Assembly: GCA_036824045.1 (NCBI GenBank)
Contig: DAITAZ010000017.1
Coordinates: forward strand, 1-64,000
Origin: DAITAZ01 sp036824045
Lineage (GTDB): Bacteria > Pseudomonadota > Gammaproteobacteria > Burkholderiales > Rhodocyclaceae
Reading direction: 5' to 3'
DNA: 64,000 bases
A program made the translations under genes and the position numbers. Shown here in pieces: positions 26,939-35,880 of this stretch (positions are counted from its first letter, which is position 1; each line of letters begins with the position of its first letter). The notes under the pieces are model-generated. The model saw only the letters and a list, made by a program, of their open reading frames with translations, was not told the DNA's origin and ran no database searches.

Positions 26939-27490
26939 ATGAACAACACATTGAAGCGCGAGCTGATCAAGATGCGGGACGCGGATCTGGCCACCCGGGA
27001 ACGCCTGGCCGGTCGCGGCGAACTGCGGGAGAACGCCTACCACCCGGAAATGCGCGCCCTGCATGAGCGCCACAACCGTCGTATTCGCGCCATCATCGCG
27101 GCCTTCGGCTGGCCGGGCACATCGCTGGTGGGGGAAGAGGGGGCCGAGGCGGCCTGGCTGCTGCTACAGCACGCCGTGCTTGACCCGGAACTGCAGGCCC
27201 TGTCCATCGGCCTGCTGCAGGAGGCGGTGCAGTGTGGCGAGGCACCGGGCTGGCACCTGGCCTATCTGGAGGATCGGGTCTGCATCCACCAGGGCCGGTT
27301 GCAGCGGTATGGCACCCAGCACGGACTGGACGGCGAGGGCCACATGCAGCCCCTGCCCATGGAGCAGCCGGAAGCCGTGGACGAGCGCCGTGCCAGTGTC
27401 GGCCTGCCGCCTCTGGCCGAGCACACCCGGGTGCTGCAACGGGATTACGAGCGGGTCAAGGCCGCGCAGGCGGCCCAGACCCAGCAGTAG
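26939..27490 (+). CDS. DUF6624 family protein
   Basis: A 183-residue soluble protein, charged and helical. It resembles the DUF6624 pattern, with HxxxxRRIRAIIAAFGWPG, EGAEAAWLLLQHA and the later YLEDRVCIHQGRLQRYGTQ. Members are uncharacterised. It follows the exporter by 29 bases and ends at a hairpin shared with the convergent chemotaxis gene. Confidence 0.7.
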   Translation: MNNTLKRELIKMRDADLATRERLAGRGELRENAYHPEMRALHERHNRRIRAIIAAFGWPGTSLVGEEGAEAAWLLLQHAVLDPELQALSIGLLQEAVQCGEAPGWHLAYLEDRVCIHQGRLQRYGTQHGLDGEGHMQPLPMEQPEAVDERRASVGLPPLAEHTRVLQRDYERVKAAQAAQTQQ

Positions 27491-27493
27491 GGC

Positions 27494-27518
27494 GCGGGCC
27501 GCGGCGGCGGCCCGCCTT
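27494..27518. terminator. Hairpin between convergent genes
   Basis: GCGGGCCGC-GGCG-GCGGCCCGC forms a perfect 9-bp stem followed by CTTTC on the plus strand. It probably serves as a terminator for the upstream gene and possibly in both directions. Confidence 0.6.
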
Positions 27519-29450
27519 TCACAGCCGGAAGTGGTGCACCGCGTGGGAGAGGGTGTCTGCCACCTGGCTCAGCTCCCGGGATGCCTGGGCCGTGTTGCGC
27601 ACGTCGCTGGTGGCCCGCTCCGACATGGCCGCCACCCGTTCCACGCCAGTGGCCAGTTCGCGGTTGGCCATGCGTTGCTCGCCCAGCGCGCTGGAGATAT
27701 CCGTCACCACCTGCACCACCCGTCCAGCCCCGGACTGGATCTCGTCGATGTAGGCCCCGGCCTTGCTGGCCAGCGCCACGCCGCCTTCCACCTGCCGCAC
27801 CTGCTGGTCCATGTTGGCCAGGGCGGTGCGCGTGCTGCCCTGAATGCTGCCGATCACGCCGCCGATCTCGTGGGTGGAAAGCGTGGTGCGCTCGGCCAGC
27901 TTGCGCACCTCGTCGGCCACCACGGCGAAGCCGCGTCCCGCCTCGCCCGCCCGGGCGGCCTCGATGGCGGCGTTGAGGGCCAGCAGGTTGGTCTGGTCCG
28001 CAATCTCGTGGATCGTGCGCACGATCTCGGAAATCCGTTCCGACTGCCCGGCCAGATCCCGGATGGCGCCCGCCGAATCGTGCACCGATGCGGCGATGTG
28101 GGAGATTTCGTTGATCGCCTGGCGGATCACCTGGCTGCCTTCCTGGGCCAGCCGGTCGGCGTCCGTCGCCACCTGCTGCGCCTGCTGGGCGCTGTCCGCC
28201 ACGTGTTCGACGCTGCTGGTCACCTCCTCCACCGTCGCCGCCATGGAGCCCGCGGCATCGGACTGGGTGTTCACCCCGTCAGCCGAGCGGCTGGAGACCG
28301 TGGCCAGGGTGGTGGCGTCCCGGGCCAGCCGGTCGCTGGAGGTACGGATGTCGCGCACCGTCTGGCGTAGCTGCTCCTGCATGGTCTGCAGGGTGGCCAG
28401 CATGCTTGCCCGGTCACCCGGCATCACGTGAATGTCGCTGCTGAGGTCGCCTTCCGCCATCCGCGACAGCACCTTGCGGGCATAGGCTGGATCGCCCCCT
28501 AGTTGGGCGAGCAGGCCCCGGGTGAGATAGAGCAGCAGGCAGAACCCCAATAGCAACGGGATGGCCAGCGGCAGCAAGGTCATCCCCAGATTGGCCCAGA
28601 CGCTCCGCATCGCGGCAGTCGTGTCGGTGTGGAACACCAGTGCCCCGGCCACTTCACCCGCACCGTCCCGGAACGGTGTGATCCAGGCCGCCTCCGTGCC
28701 CGGGAACACCGACCCAGAGCTCCCCAGCGCCGCCACGAACTCAGGCGCCGTCGCCAGTTGCTTCAGGGCTTGCGGCGCCGTGCTTTGCAGTACCGTGAAA
28801 CCACCGATCTTGTCTCCGGACAACTGGGTCTTTCTCGCCGCCTGGTAGGTGTCGGAAAGCAGCAGGCTGGCCTGATCGCCCGTGAGCGCCTTGACCTGGG
28901 CGAACACATGGTCGATCTCCTGGGCCGCCTCCATGTAACCGATCAGCTTGCCCTCCCGCAGCACGGGCTGTACCGCCCGCAGCGAAAAGAAGTTCTTCCC
29001 CATGTCCAGGCTGTGGGCGAGCTTGCCCGATTCCGCCGCCAGCTTGAAGCTGTGGCGAGTGGTCGGGTCGCCGAACTGGGCAGGCTTGTGGGCGCGGAAC
29101 AGGGTCTTGCCGTCCGGCTCCTGGAAGTAGAAGTGGGTGATGTTGTGCTGGCCCTTCAGCTCGGCAAATACCGGCTTGGCCAAGGCGGCCAGGGCGTCCC
29201 GGTCCTTCGCCGCCAGGGCCGACACCAGCCCTTCGATGCGCGTCAGCCCGGCCAGCGCCCTGCCCAGCCCTTCGGCGTCGCTGGCGATCTGTGCCTTGAG
29301 CAATTCTTCATGTCGGCTGAGGCGGGCGGCGGTGTCCCGCCGCACTTCGCTGCGCAGAATGAAGAAATCCGCGGTCGCCGCGCAGACCACCACCGCCAGT
29401 GTGGTCCCGATCAACGCCGCCTGTACCCGTCCCCGAAACGTGAGTTTCAT
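27519..29450 (-). CDS. Methyl-accepting chemotaxis protein
   Basis: A 643-residue receptor. It has an N-terminal transmembrane span (about residues 10-32), a periplasmic sensory domain of about 250 residues (cache-like), and a second span near residues 290-315. A HAMP domain and the cytoplasmic signalling domain follow, with the conserved hairpin IADQTNLLALNAAIEAARAG. No C-terminal CheR pentapeptide is seen. GCCAGGGGAC lies before the ATG. Ligand unknown. Confidence 0.92.
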   Translation of the reverse strand: MKLTFRGRVQAALIGTTLAVVVCAATADFFILRSEVRRDTAARLSRHEELLKAQIASDAEGLGRALAGLTRIEGLVSALAAKDRDALAALAKPVFAELKGQHNITHFYFQEPDGKTLFRAHKPAQFGDPTTRHSFKLAAESGKLAHSLDMGKNFFSLRAVQPVLREGKLIGYMEAAQEIDHVFAQVKALTGDQASLLLSDTYQAARKTQLSGDKIGGFTVLQSTAPQALKQLATAPEFVAALGSSGSVFPGTEAAWITPFRDGAGEVAGALVFHTDTTAAMRSVWANLGMTLLPLAIPLLLGFCLLLYLTRGLLAQLGGDPAYARKVLSRMAEGDLSSDIHVMPGDRASMLATLQTMQEQLRQTVRDIRTSSDRLARDATTLATVSSRSADGVNTQSDAAGSMAATVEEVTSSVEHVADSAQQAQQVATDADRLAQEGSQVIRQAINEISHIAASVHDSAGAIRDLAGQSERISEIVRTIHEIADQTNLLALNAAIEAARAGEAGRGFAVVADEVRKLAERTTLSTHEIGGVIGSIQGSTRTALANMDQQVRQVEGGVALASKAGAYIDEIQSGAGRVVQVVTDISSALGEQRMANRELATGVERVAAMSERATSDVRNTAQASRELSQVADTLSHAVHHFRL

Positions 29451-29552
29451 GTCCCCTGGCCCCATTTTGTGATGTCATGCTTTTCGGCCGGGCGTTGAGG
29501 GACTTTAGGTCTGTGTGGCCGGTTTCCGCATCAGGCAGGCCCAGTGGCGCGC

Positions 29553-30065
29553 TCAGACCGCGGGACGGGCTTCCACGCTCACCTGCGGCGGCTGTTTCAG
29601 GGTCTGGAAGATGACGCAGTAGCGTTCGGTGAGCTTGAGCAGGGTGGCGAGCTGGTCGGGCGTGGCGTCGGTATCCAGCTCGAAGCGCAGGCGGATGGCG
29701 GCAAAGCCGATGGGGGCATCCTTGGCCACGCCCAGGGTGCCGCGGAAGTCCAGGTCCCCTTCGGCATGGACCAGGCCGTTGCGCAGGGGGATGCCCATGG
29801 CGGTGGCGACCGAGGCGAGGGTGACGCCGGCGCAGGCGGCCAGGGCTTCGAGCAGCATGTCGCCGGAGCAGGCCTCCAGCCCGTTGCCGCCCACATAGGG
29901 GTGGAGCCCGGCGGTGAGCCGGGCCGGGCCGGTTTCGATGGTGCAGGTGGGGCGATCCTGGCCCAGGCGGCCGCGTACCTGCAGGGTCAGGCGGGCAGCG
30001 GCGGGATCTTCCTTGTAGCGGGCCTTGATCGGGGCTTGCAGGGCTTTGAGCTCGTCGGCGGTCAT
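29553..30065 (-). CDS. OsmC family protein
   Basis: A 170-residue OsmC/Ohr-type protein. The redox Cys in EACSGDMLLEALAACAGVTL and the second Cys in ERYCVIFQTL are in the expected positions, suggesting peroxidase activity. It lies 35 bases after fadH in the same direction and may be co-transcribed. Substrate preference cannot be assigned. Confidence 0.85.
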   Translation of the reverse strand: MTADELKALQAPIKARYKEDPAAARLTLQVRGRLGQDRPTCTIETGPARLTAGLHPYVGGNGLEACSGDMLLEALAACAGVTLASVATAMGIPLRNGLVHAEGDLDFRGTLGVAKDAPIGFAAIRLRFELDTDATPDQLATLLKLTERYCVIFQTLKQPPQVSVEARPAV

Positions 30066-30100
30066 GGGGGTGTCTCCGTTGTGGTGGGGGCGGACAGCGC

Positions 30101-32134
30101 TCAAAACTGGGCGGCAACCTTGATGCCCTGGGCGATGGCGCGCTTGGCGTCCAGTTCGGCGGCCTCGAAGGCGCCGCCGATGAGGGTGTGGGGCAGGCCG
30201 GCGGCGGTGAGCGCGGCCACCAGTTCGCGCTGCGGCGTTTGCCCGGCGCAGAGGATCACGTTGTCCACGGGCAGCGTTCGGGTCTGGCCGCCGATGCTGA
30301 TGTGCAGCCCCGCGTCGTCGATGCCCAGATAGCTGACGCCGGAGAGCATTTCCACCCGCCGGTTCTTGAGGGCGGTGCGGTGGATCCAGCCCGTGGTGCG
30401 GCCCAGGCCGTCGCCGACCTTGGTGGTCTTGCGTTGCAGCAGCCAGATGCTGCGGGGGGAGGGCTCGGGGCGCGGACCGCTGGCGGCCAGCCCCCCGCGG
30501 CGGGCGTAGTGCTGATCGATGCCCCATTCGGCGCAAAAGGCGGCGGGGTCTAGCGCCGAGCGGCTGGCGCCGTGGCTGAGGAATTCGGCGGTGTCGAAGC
30601 CGATCCCCCCCGCGCCGACGATGGCCACCCGCTGACCAACGGGGGCGCCGTCCCGCAGCACGTCCAGGTAGCCCAGCACCTTGGGGTGGTCGACGCCCGG
30701 GATGTCCGGCGTGCGGGGCTCGATGCCGGTGGCCAGCACCACGTGGTCGAAGCCGCCGGCCGTCAGCGCCTCGGCGCTCACCCGCTGACCCAGATGCAGG
30801 TGCACGCCGGTCAGTTCGATGCGGCGCCGGAAGTAGCGCAGGGTTTCGTTGAATTCCTGCTTGCCCGGGATTTTCCGGGCGATGTTGAACTGGCCGCCGA
30901 TGTCGGCGGCAGCCTCGAACAGATGAACTTCGTGCCCCCGGGCGGCGGCCTCGGTGGCGCAGGCCAGGCCGGCAGGACCTGCGCCCACCACGGCCAGCCG
31001 GCGGGGCGCGGCGGCGGGCCGGGTGGCGTAGAGCGTTTCGTGGCAGGCGCGGGGGTTGACCAGGCAGGAGCAGATGCGGGCGTTGAAGATGTGGTCCAGG
31101 CAGGCCTGGTTGCAGCCAATGCAGGTGTTGATCTCGTCCCCCCGGCCGGTGGCGGCCTTGGCGATGAACTCCGGGTCTGCCAGGAACGGCCGGGCCATGG
31201 AAACCATGTCCGCATCGCCCCGGGCGATGATGGCTTCGCCGGTTTCGGGCGTGTTGATGCGGTTGGTGGTGATGAGGGGGATGCCCACCTGCCCTTTCAG
31301 CCTTCCGGTCACCCAGGCGAAGCCGCCCCGGGGCACCAGGGTGGCGATGGTGGGAATGCGCGCCTCGTGCCAGCCGATACCGGTGTTGATCAGGTTGGCG
31401 CCCGCCTGCTCGACGCCCCGGGCGAGCTGCACGATTTCGTCCCAGTTGCTGCCGCCTTCCACCAGATCCAGCATGGAAAGGCGGAAGATGATGATGAACC
31501 GCTCGCCTACCCGAGCCCGCACCCGGCGCACGATTTCCAGCGCGAAGCGGATGCGCTGCTCGAAGGGGCCACCCCATTCGTCCTGCCGCTGGTTGGTGGC
31601 GGCGACGATGAACTGATTGATCAGATAGCCTTCGGAACCCATGATCTCGACCCCGTCGTAGCCGGCCATCTGCGCCAGTTCGGCGCAACGGGCGTAGTCC
31701 TCGATGGTCTGCTCGACTTCGGCGGCAGGGAGTTCCCGCGGCCGCTTGGGTGAGATGGGCGCCTGGATGGGGGAGGGGGCGACCACGTCGCCGGCGACGG
31801 CGTAGCGGCCCGAGTGCAGGATCTGCATGGCGATCAGCCCGCCTTCCGCATGCACGGCTTCGGTGATCTGCCGATGGGGCGCCATCTGGTCCTCACGCCC
31901 CAGCCAGGCGGCGCCGGGCATCACCACCCCCGAGGCGTTGGGCGAGATGCCGCCGGTGACCATCAACGCCACCCCGCCTCGGGCTCGCTCGGCATAGAAG
32001 GCTGCCATGCGGGCGAAGCCGTCCGGCGCCTCTTCCAGCCCGGTGTGCATGGAGCCCATCAATACCCGGTTCTTCAGGGTGACGAAGCCCAGATCAAGCG
32101 GGGCGAGCAGATGTGGGTAGGGGCTGGTGGCCAC
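30101..32134 (-). CDS. fadH: 2,4-dienoyl-CoA reductase (NADPH), FadH
   Basis: A 677-residue flavoenzyme of the Old Yellow Enzyme/FadH type that reduces 2,4-dienoyl-CoA during breakdown of unsaturated fatty acids. Order: FMN TIM barrel with LKNRVLMGSMHTGLEE near the start; 4Fe-4S cysteines in CIGCNQACLDH and CSCLVNPRACHE; FAD domain AVVGAGPAGLACA; NADPH site AIVGAGGIGFDTAEF. A GTG start with AAAGGAGA upstream is preferred; no closer ATG exists. OsmC follows. Confidence 0.93.
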   Translation of the reverse strand: MATSPYPHLLAPLDLGFVTLKNRVLMGSMHTGLEEAPDGFARMAAFYAERARGGVALMVTGGISPNASGVVMPGAAWLGREDQMAPHRQITEAVHAEGGLIAMQILHSGRYAVAGDVVAPSPIQAPISPKRPRELPAAEVEQTIEDYARCAELAQMAGYDGVEIMGSEGYLINQFIVAATNQRQDEWGGPFEQRIRFALEIVRRVRARVGERFIIIFRLSMLDLVEGGSNWDEIVQLARGVEQAGANLINTGIGWHEARIPTIATLVPRGGFAWVTGRLKGQVGIPLITTNRINTPETGEAIIARGDADMVSMARPFLADPEFIAKAATGRGDEINTCIGCNQACLDHIFNARICSCLVNPRACHETLYATRPAAAPRRLAVVGAGPAGLACATEAAARGHEVHLFEAAADIGGQFNIARKIPGKQEFNETLRYFRRRIELTGVHLHLGQRVSAEALTAGGFDHVVLATGIEPRTPDIPGVDHPKVLGYLDVLRDGAPVGQRVAIVGAGGIGFDTAEFLSHGASRSALDPAAFCAEWGIDQHYARRGGLAASGPRPEPSPRSIWLLQRKTTKVGDGLGRTTGWIHRTALKNRRVEMLSGVSYLGIDDAGLHISIGGQTRTLPVDNVILCAGQTPQRELVAALTAAGLPHTLIGGAFEAAELDAKRAIAQGIKVAAQF

Positions 32135-32188
32135 GGTGTCTCCTTTTGTTCTGATCGGGATGTTGGGAGCGGCTGGGCGCCGTGTTTG

Positions 32189-32203
32189 TGTCAAAGTTTG
32201 ACA
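32189..32203. promoter_or_regulatory. Perfect palindrome between fadH and the OmpA-type gene
   Basis: TGTCAAA-G-TTTGACA is a perfect 7-1-7 palindrome in the intergenic region between the divergent fadH and OmpA-type genes. It sits about 55 bases upstream of the fadH start codon. It looks like a dimeric repressor operator, perhaps a TetR or GntR type. The regulator is not identifiable here. Confidence 0.5.
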
Positions 32204-32299
32204 TTATTCCTTGCGCCCGTGAGGGAGATTGGCTCCAGGGCTCGGCTAAGATGACCGCGTAAAAGAAGAGTTTGTCTCAAACCGGACGGGAGGAAAACA

Positions 32300-33189
32300 A
32301 TGGACGCAGTACGCGACAAATACCGGGACGACCGGGTGGATATCCCCATCGCCGTTTTGCTGGGTGTGCTCATGGTGCTGGGCATGTGGTTCTGGGCGAT
32401 CAAGCCTTGGCTGGCCACGGTGGCGGCGCCCAAGGAGCTGGCCGGACCACCGGCCGCCATGGCAACCGTGCCGCCCATCCCCCAGATGGACAGTGCGCCC
32501 CAGACGGTGCCCACCGTTCCCGCCGCGCGCAAGGACGACGCGCCAGCACCCGTGTTTGTGCCGCCCCCGGCCCCCCAGGTTGCCGCTGCCACCCCCGCCC
32601 CGGCAGTNNNNNNNNNNNNNNNNNNNNNNNNNNNNNNNNNNNNNNNNNNNNNNNNNNNNNNNNNNNNNNNNNNNNNNNNNNNNNNNNNNNNNNNNNNNNN
32701 NNNNNNNTGTTTGTGCCGCCCCCGGCCCCCCAGGTTGCCGCTGCCACCCCCGCCCCGGCAGTCGTTGCACCGGTAGTGAGCGCTCCCACGACGGCGGCCG
32801 AGCCGCCACCGGCGGCCGCCCCCGCGCCCGAACCTGCCCGGGTGCCCCCGCCGGTGGTGGTGGTCAGCGAGCGTATCGCTTTTGCAACAGGGAGTTACCA
32901 GATTCCCGCTGCGGCCAATGAACGCTTGAAAGAGATCGCGGCAATCGTTCACAATCACCCTCGTGCGCTGGTGATTACCGGCCACACGGATAATGTGGGC
33001 GATGCAGGCTCCAATCAGGTCCTCTCGCAGAAGCGGGCGGATGCGGTGATGCAGCGGCTGGTGGCGCTGGGCGTGCCGGCGGAAAAGCTCAGCGCCAAGG
33101 GGCTGGGCCCGGCGCAGCCCGTGGCGGACAACGCCAGCGCGGAAGGGCGGGCGCAGAACCGCCGGATCGAATTGACCGAAGCGCAGTGA
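32300..33189 (+). CDS. OmpA-family peptidoglycan-binding protein, interrupted by a scaffold gap
   Basis: The N-terminus has a short cytosolic part and one membrane span (IPIAVLLGVLMVLGMWFW). A long Pro/Ala-rich linker follows, then an OmpA C-terminal domain with VITGHTDNVGD and QNRRIELTEAQ at the end. The linker is broken by 100 Ns, and identical 55-base stretches flank them. Merging those copies and dropping the Ns gives an in-frame 244-residue protein. GGGAGGAAAACA precedes the ATG. Likely a cell-wall-anchoring membrane protein. Confidence 0.75.
32553..32762. repeat. Identical 55-base copies flanking the 100-N gap
   Basis: Bases 32553-32607 and 32708-32762 are identical over 55 positions and flank the 100 Ns at 32608-32707. 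They encode the linker segment FVPPPAPQVAAATPAPA. Either the linker is a real tandem repeat or the two contig ends overlap and were not merged. Confidence 0.9.
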
Positions 33190-33300
33190 TGCTGGCTGCG
33201 CAGACCAAGGAATCGCATTGAAGACCCCCGGGGGTTGGTTGCAACGAGTGTTGTCGTAGTAAAGAGAAGCCCTGGCAAGTGAGCGGGGGGAGAAAATCGG

Positions 33301-33327
33301 GGGACCGGAGCCGGTGGCGTCGGTCCC
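33301..33327. terminator. Hairpin between convergent genes
   Basis: GGGACCG (33301-33307) pairs with CGGTCCC (33321-33327), between the OmpA-type gene and the convergent membrane gene. Only a short T-rich stretch follows. Weak terminator candidate. Confidence 0.35.
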
Positions 33328-33378
33328 TCGAACCTTTTCAGGGGTCGGATTTTCGCTTTCACCGCGATGGCGGGGGGC

Positions 33379-34314
33379 TTACCACCAGGCGTGGCCCAGG
33401 GTGCGCAGCCCGATGCCCGCTACAGCACCCAGGGCCGCAGGTTTCCACACGCCCGCCACCCGCCGTCCGGCGGAAATCAGCACCGCCACGCCCGGCACAT
33501 CCAGCGGATGGATCAGGAAGCCGGCGCTCCGGTTGAACAAGGGGCCACTGATCTGGCCCTGACGCAGCATCTCGTCCATCACTCCCATCATGGCCGTGCC
33601 GCCCGCCAGGGCCTTGGTCAAGGTCGGCAGCACAAAGGCGCTGTCCAGGCCCGCGGCGCCCAGCAGGGGGGCGAGCAGGCCGGTGAGGGCATCGATGGCG
33701 CCCGCCGCCCGCAGGCCGGTGACCACCACCAGCGAGAGCACCAGCATGGGAATGGCGCCCACGGCAATCTTGAAGGCCTCCGCTCCGGCCCGGTTAATCA
33801 CGTCCAGCACGCCCTTGGCGCTTTCCGCCACCGGGTGGTGCAGGGTTTCGTCCTGGGGCGCTTCCTCGTTGCTCAGATGCCGGCCGAAGCCGTAATAAGT
33901 CAGGGCCGCGGCCACCAGCCCGCCCGCCGCGGAGAGGGCCAGGGTCGGCCCGAACTGCAGGCCCATGGCGGCCATGGGCATCACCACGTTGGCCTGGGCC
34001 ATGGCCATCACCATGGCCAGGGTGGCGGCCAGATGCCGCTGGGAGGCGCCTCGCGTTTCCATCATGGCCAGGGTTGCCACCGGCGCGGCGAAGCTGACGA
34101 AGTTGATCTGCAGCGCGGCGAACACCCCCAGCCCGGTCAGCCCCAGGGGGCGCAGCCAGGGCGCCAGCCGGGCCACCAGCCAGTCCAGTACGCCGCGGGC
34201 TTCCAGCAGGCGCATGACCGAGAGCATGACCACCATCACCGGCAGCAGGACGAACAGCGAAAGTTCCACCGCCGAACGCCCGGCGCGGAGGATGACGTCG
34301 ATGAGGATGTCCAT
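33379..34314 (-). CDS. Nucleoside-recognition (Gate) domain membrane protein
   Basis: A 311-residue membrane protein with two Gate-type repeats, residues about 30-120 and 190-290. Each repeat has multiple spans and small-residue-rich turns such as VSFAAPVATLAMMETRGAS and LTKALAGGTAMMGVMDEM. It resembles the SpmA/SpmB and nucleoside-transporter Gate family. The start MDILIDVILRAG is chosen; an upstream ATG at 34365 would add 17 residues. Substrate unknown. Confidence 0.75.
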   Translation of the reverse strand: MDILIDVILRAGRSAVELSLFVLLPVMVVMLSVMRLLEARGVLDWLVARLAPWLRPLGLTGLGVFAALQINFVSFAAPVATLAMMETRGASQRHLAATLAMVMAMAQANVVMPMAAMGLQFGPTLALSAAGGLVAAALTYYGFGRHLSNEEAPQDETLHHPVAESAKGVLDVINRAGAEAFKIAVGAIPMLVLSLVVVTGLRAAGAIDALTGLLAPLLGAAGLDSAFVLPTLTKALAGGTAMMGVMDEMLRQGQISGPLFNRSAGFLIHPLDVPGVAVLISAGRRVAGVWKPAALGAVAGIGLRTLGHAWW

Positions 34315-34403
34315 GGGGAACGGCGGCGGTGCGGGCCGGGAGCCTGTTTGCAGTGCAGCAAGCATAGCGGCCCCTGCGGGGGGATCGCTAGAATGGGCAA
34401 ATC

Positions 34404-35201
34404 ATGATTGCCAAAGCGCCCCTGTTCTGGTCCGACCCGGACCTCCCGTTCGTCGAGAGCCGGCGGGCCGACGACAGCTGCGCCTGCTACCGGCTGCACA
34501 GCCATCCCACGGTGTCGGTGGGGTGGGTGGAGGCGGGGCAGAGCCTGTTTTCCTGCCACGGGCGGACGTATCCGCTGACGGCGGGGTGTCTGGTGCTGAT
34601 TCCAGCGGATCAGGTGCACGCCTGCAATCCGCCGGCGGGCGGCCGTTGGAGCTACCGCATGCTCTACTTCGATAGCGGGTGGTGGCAGCGGCAGACCGGG
34701 GCCTTGCCTGCCGCGGCGGCCGTGTGGCGGGACCCCGTGCGGCTTCGGCAGTGGCGGGTGGCGGAAGGCTGCCTGCACGGGGCCGCCGGGGCTGATCTCA
34801 AGGCGGCCCGGCTGCGTGCTGCCGTGCGTGCCTTGGGGCCCTTCCCCGGGGCCGCTGGCGTGGAGGCCGAGGCAACGGTGGCAGCCACCCCTGCCCGGGA
34901 GATTGCCGAGCGCTGCGCCGAGCGCCTCGCCATCGCCGATCTGGCGGCCGAGGCCGGGCTGAGCCCGGGGGCGTTCATCCGCCGTTTCCGGGGCCGCATG
35001 GGCCTGACACCCCATGCCTGGCAAATCGATCAGCGCATCAATCGGGCCCGGGCGCTGCTGCGGCAGGGGCTACCGCTGGCGGAAGTGGCCCTGAGCCTGG
35101 GCTTCGCCGACCAGAGCCATTTCCAGCGCGCTTTCAAGGATCGGGTCGCGGCAACCCCGGGGCAGTACCGTATCCGGCGCAATTTTCTTCAAGACCGCTG
35201 A
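34404..35201 (+). CDS. AraC family transcriptional regulator
   Basis: A 265-residue regulator with an N-terminal cupin-like sensing domain (LTAGCLVLIPADQVHACN) and a C-terminal pair of helix-turn-helix motifs (IADLAAEAGLSPGAFIRRF and LAEVALSLGFADQSHFQRAF). It is followed by a LysE-type exporter gene 40 bases downstream, so it probably controls that exporter. Effector unknown. Confidence 0.92.
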   Translation: MIAKAPLFWSDPDLPFVESRRADDSCACYRLHSHPTVSVGWVEAGQSLFSCHGRTYPLTAGCLVLIPADQVHACNPPAGGRWSYRMLYFDSGWWQRQTGALPAAAAVWRDPVRLRQWRVAEGCLHGAAGADLKAARLRAAVRALGPFPGAAGVEAEATVAATPAREIAERCAERLAIADLAAEAGLSPGAFIRRFRGRMGLTPHAWQIDQRINRARALLRQGLPLAEVALSLGFADQSHFQRAFKDRVAATPGQYRIRRNFLQDR

Positions 35202-35241
35202 GCCGGGCTCGCCGAGGATTCCGCCCCGTAAAGGAGGCGGG

Positions 35242-35868
35242 ATGGAAAACCTGTGGCAGCAGTTTGTTCTGGTGGCCGGCGCACATTTTCTGGCGCTGCT
35301 CAGCCCGGGGCCGGATTTCGTGCTGGTGGTGCGTACCCGGCTGGGTCAGGGTTTCGGGCCCGCGGCGGCCGCTTGCCTGGGCATCGCCTTGGCCAATGCC
35401 GTCTATATCGCGCTGGCGGCGGGTGGTTTCGCGCTGCTGCAGCGTGTTCCCCTGGTCCACGCGCTGCTCAAGTGGGGCGGTTGCCTGTGGCTGGTCTGGC
35501 TGGGCTGGCAGTGCCTGCGCCACCCCGCGTCCGGGCTGCCGGGGCAGTTGGCGCCGGCCTCCACCATGGCGGCGGGGCGGGCGCTGCTGGCGGGCTGCCT
35601 CTGTGCCCTCCTCAACCCGAAAAACGCGCTGTTTTACACCGGGCTTTTTGCGGCGCTGGCGGATCAGGCCACACCGCCGGCCGCTCAGGTGTTCTACGGC
35701 GCGTGGATGGTGAGCCTGGTGTTGCTGTGGGATCTGACGGTGGCCCGGCTGGCGGGCCGCCCGGAGTGGATGCGGCGCTGGGGCCGCCATGTGCCCCGGC
35801 TGGAGCGGGCCACGGGTGCGCTGCTGCTGACGCTGGCGGCGGGGATGGTGGTGCAGGCGCTGGCCTGA
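35242..35868 (+). CDS. LysE/RhtB family exporter
   Basis: A 208-residue membrane protein with the LSPGPDFVLVVRTRL motif near residue 18 and LLNPKNALFYTGLF near residue 125. About six spans are visible. An AAAGGAGG lies upstream of the ATG. It pairs with the preceding AraC regulator, a common exporter/regulator arrangement. It ends 12 bases before the convergent asnB gene. Confidence 0.9.
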   Translation: MENLWQQFVLVAGAHFLALLSPGPDFVLVVRTRLGQGFGPAAAACLGIALANAVYIALAAGGFALLQRVPLVHALLKWGGCLWLVWLGWQCLRHPASGLPGQLAPASTMAAGRALLAGCLCALLNPKNALFYTGLFAALADQATPPAAQVFYGAWMVSLVLLWDLTVARLAGRPEWMRRWGRHVPRLERATGALLLTLAAGMVVQALA

Positions 35869-35880
35869 CGCCGGGGCGGG

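Noticed and set aside
32608..32707. Short CRISPR-like repeat pair around the N run
   Set aside because: Only two copies, 55 bases long, in frame with a Pro/Ala linker; it fits a coding repeat or assembly overlap, not a CRISPR array.
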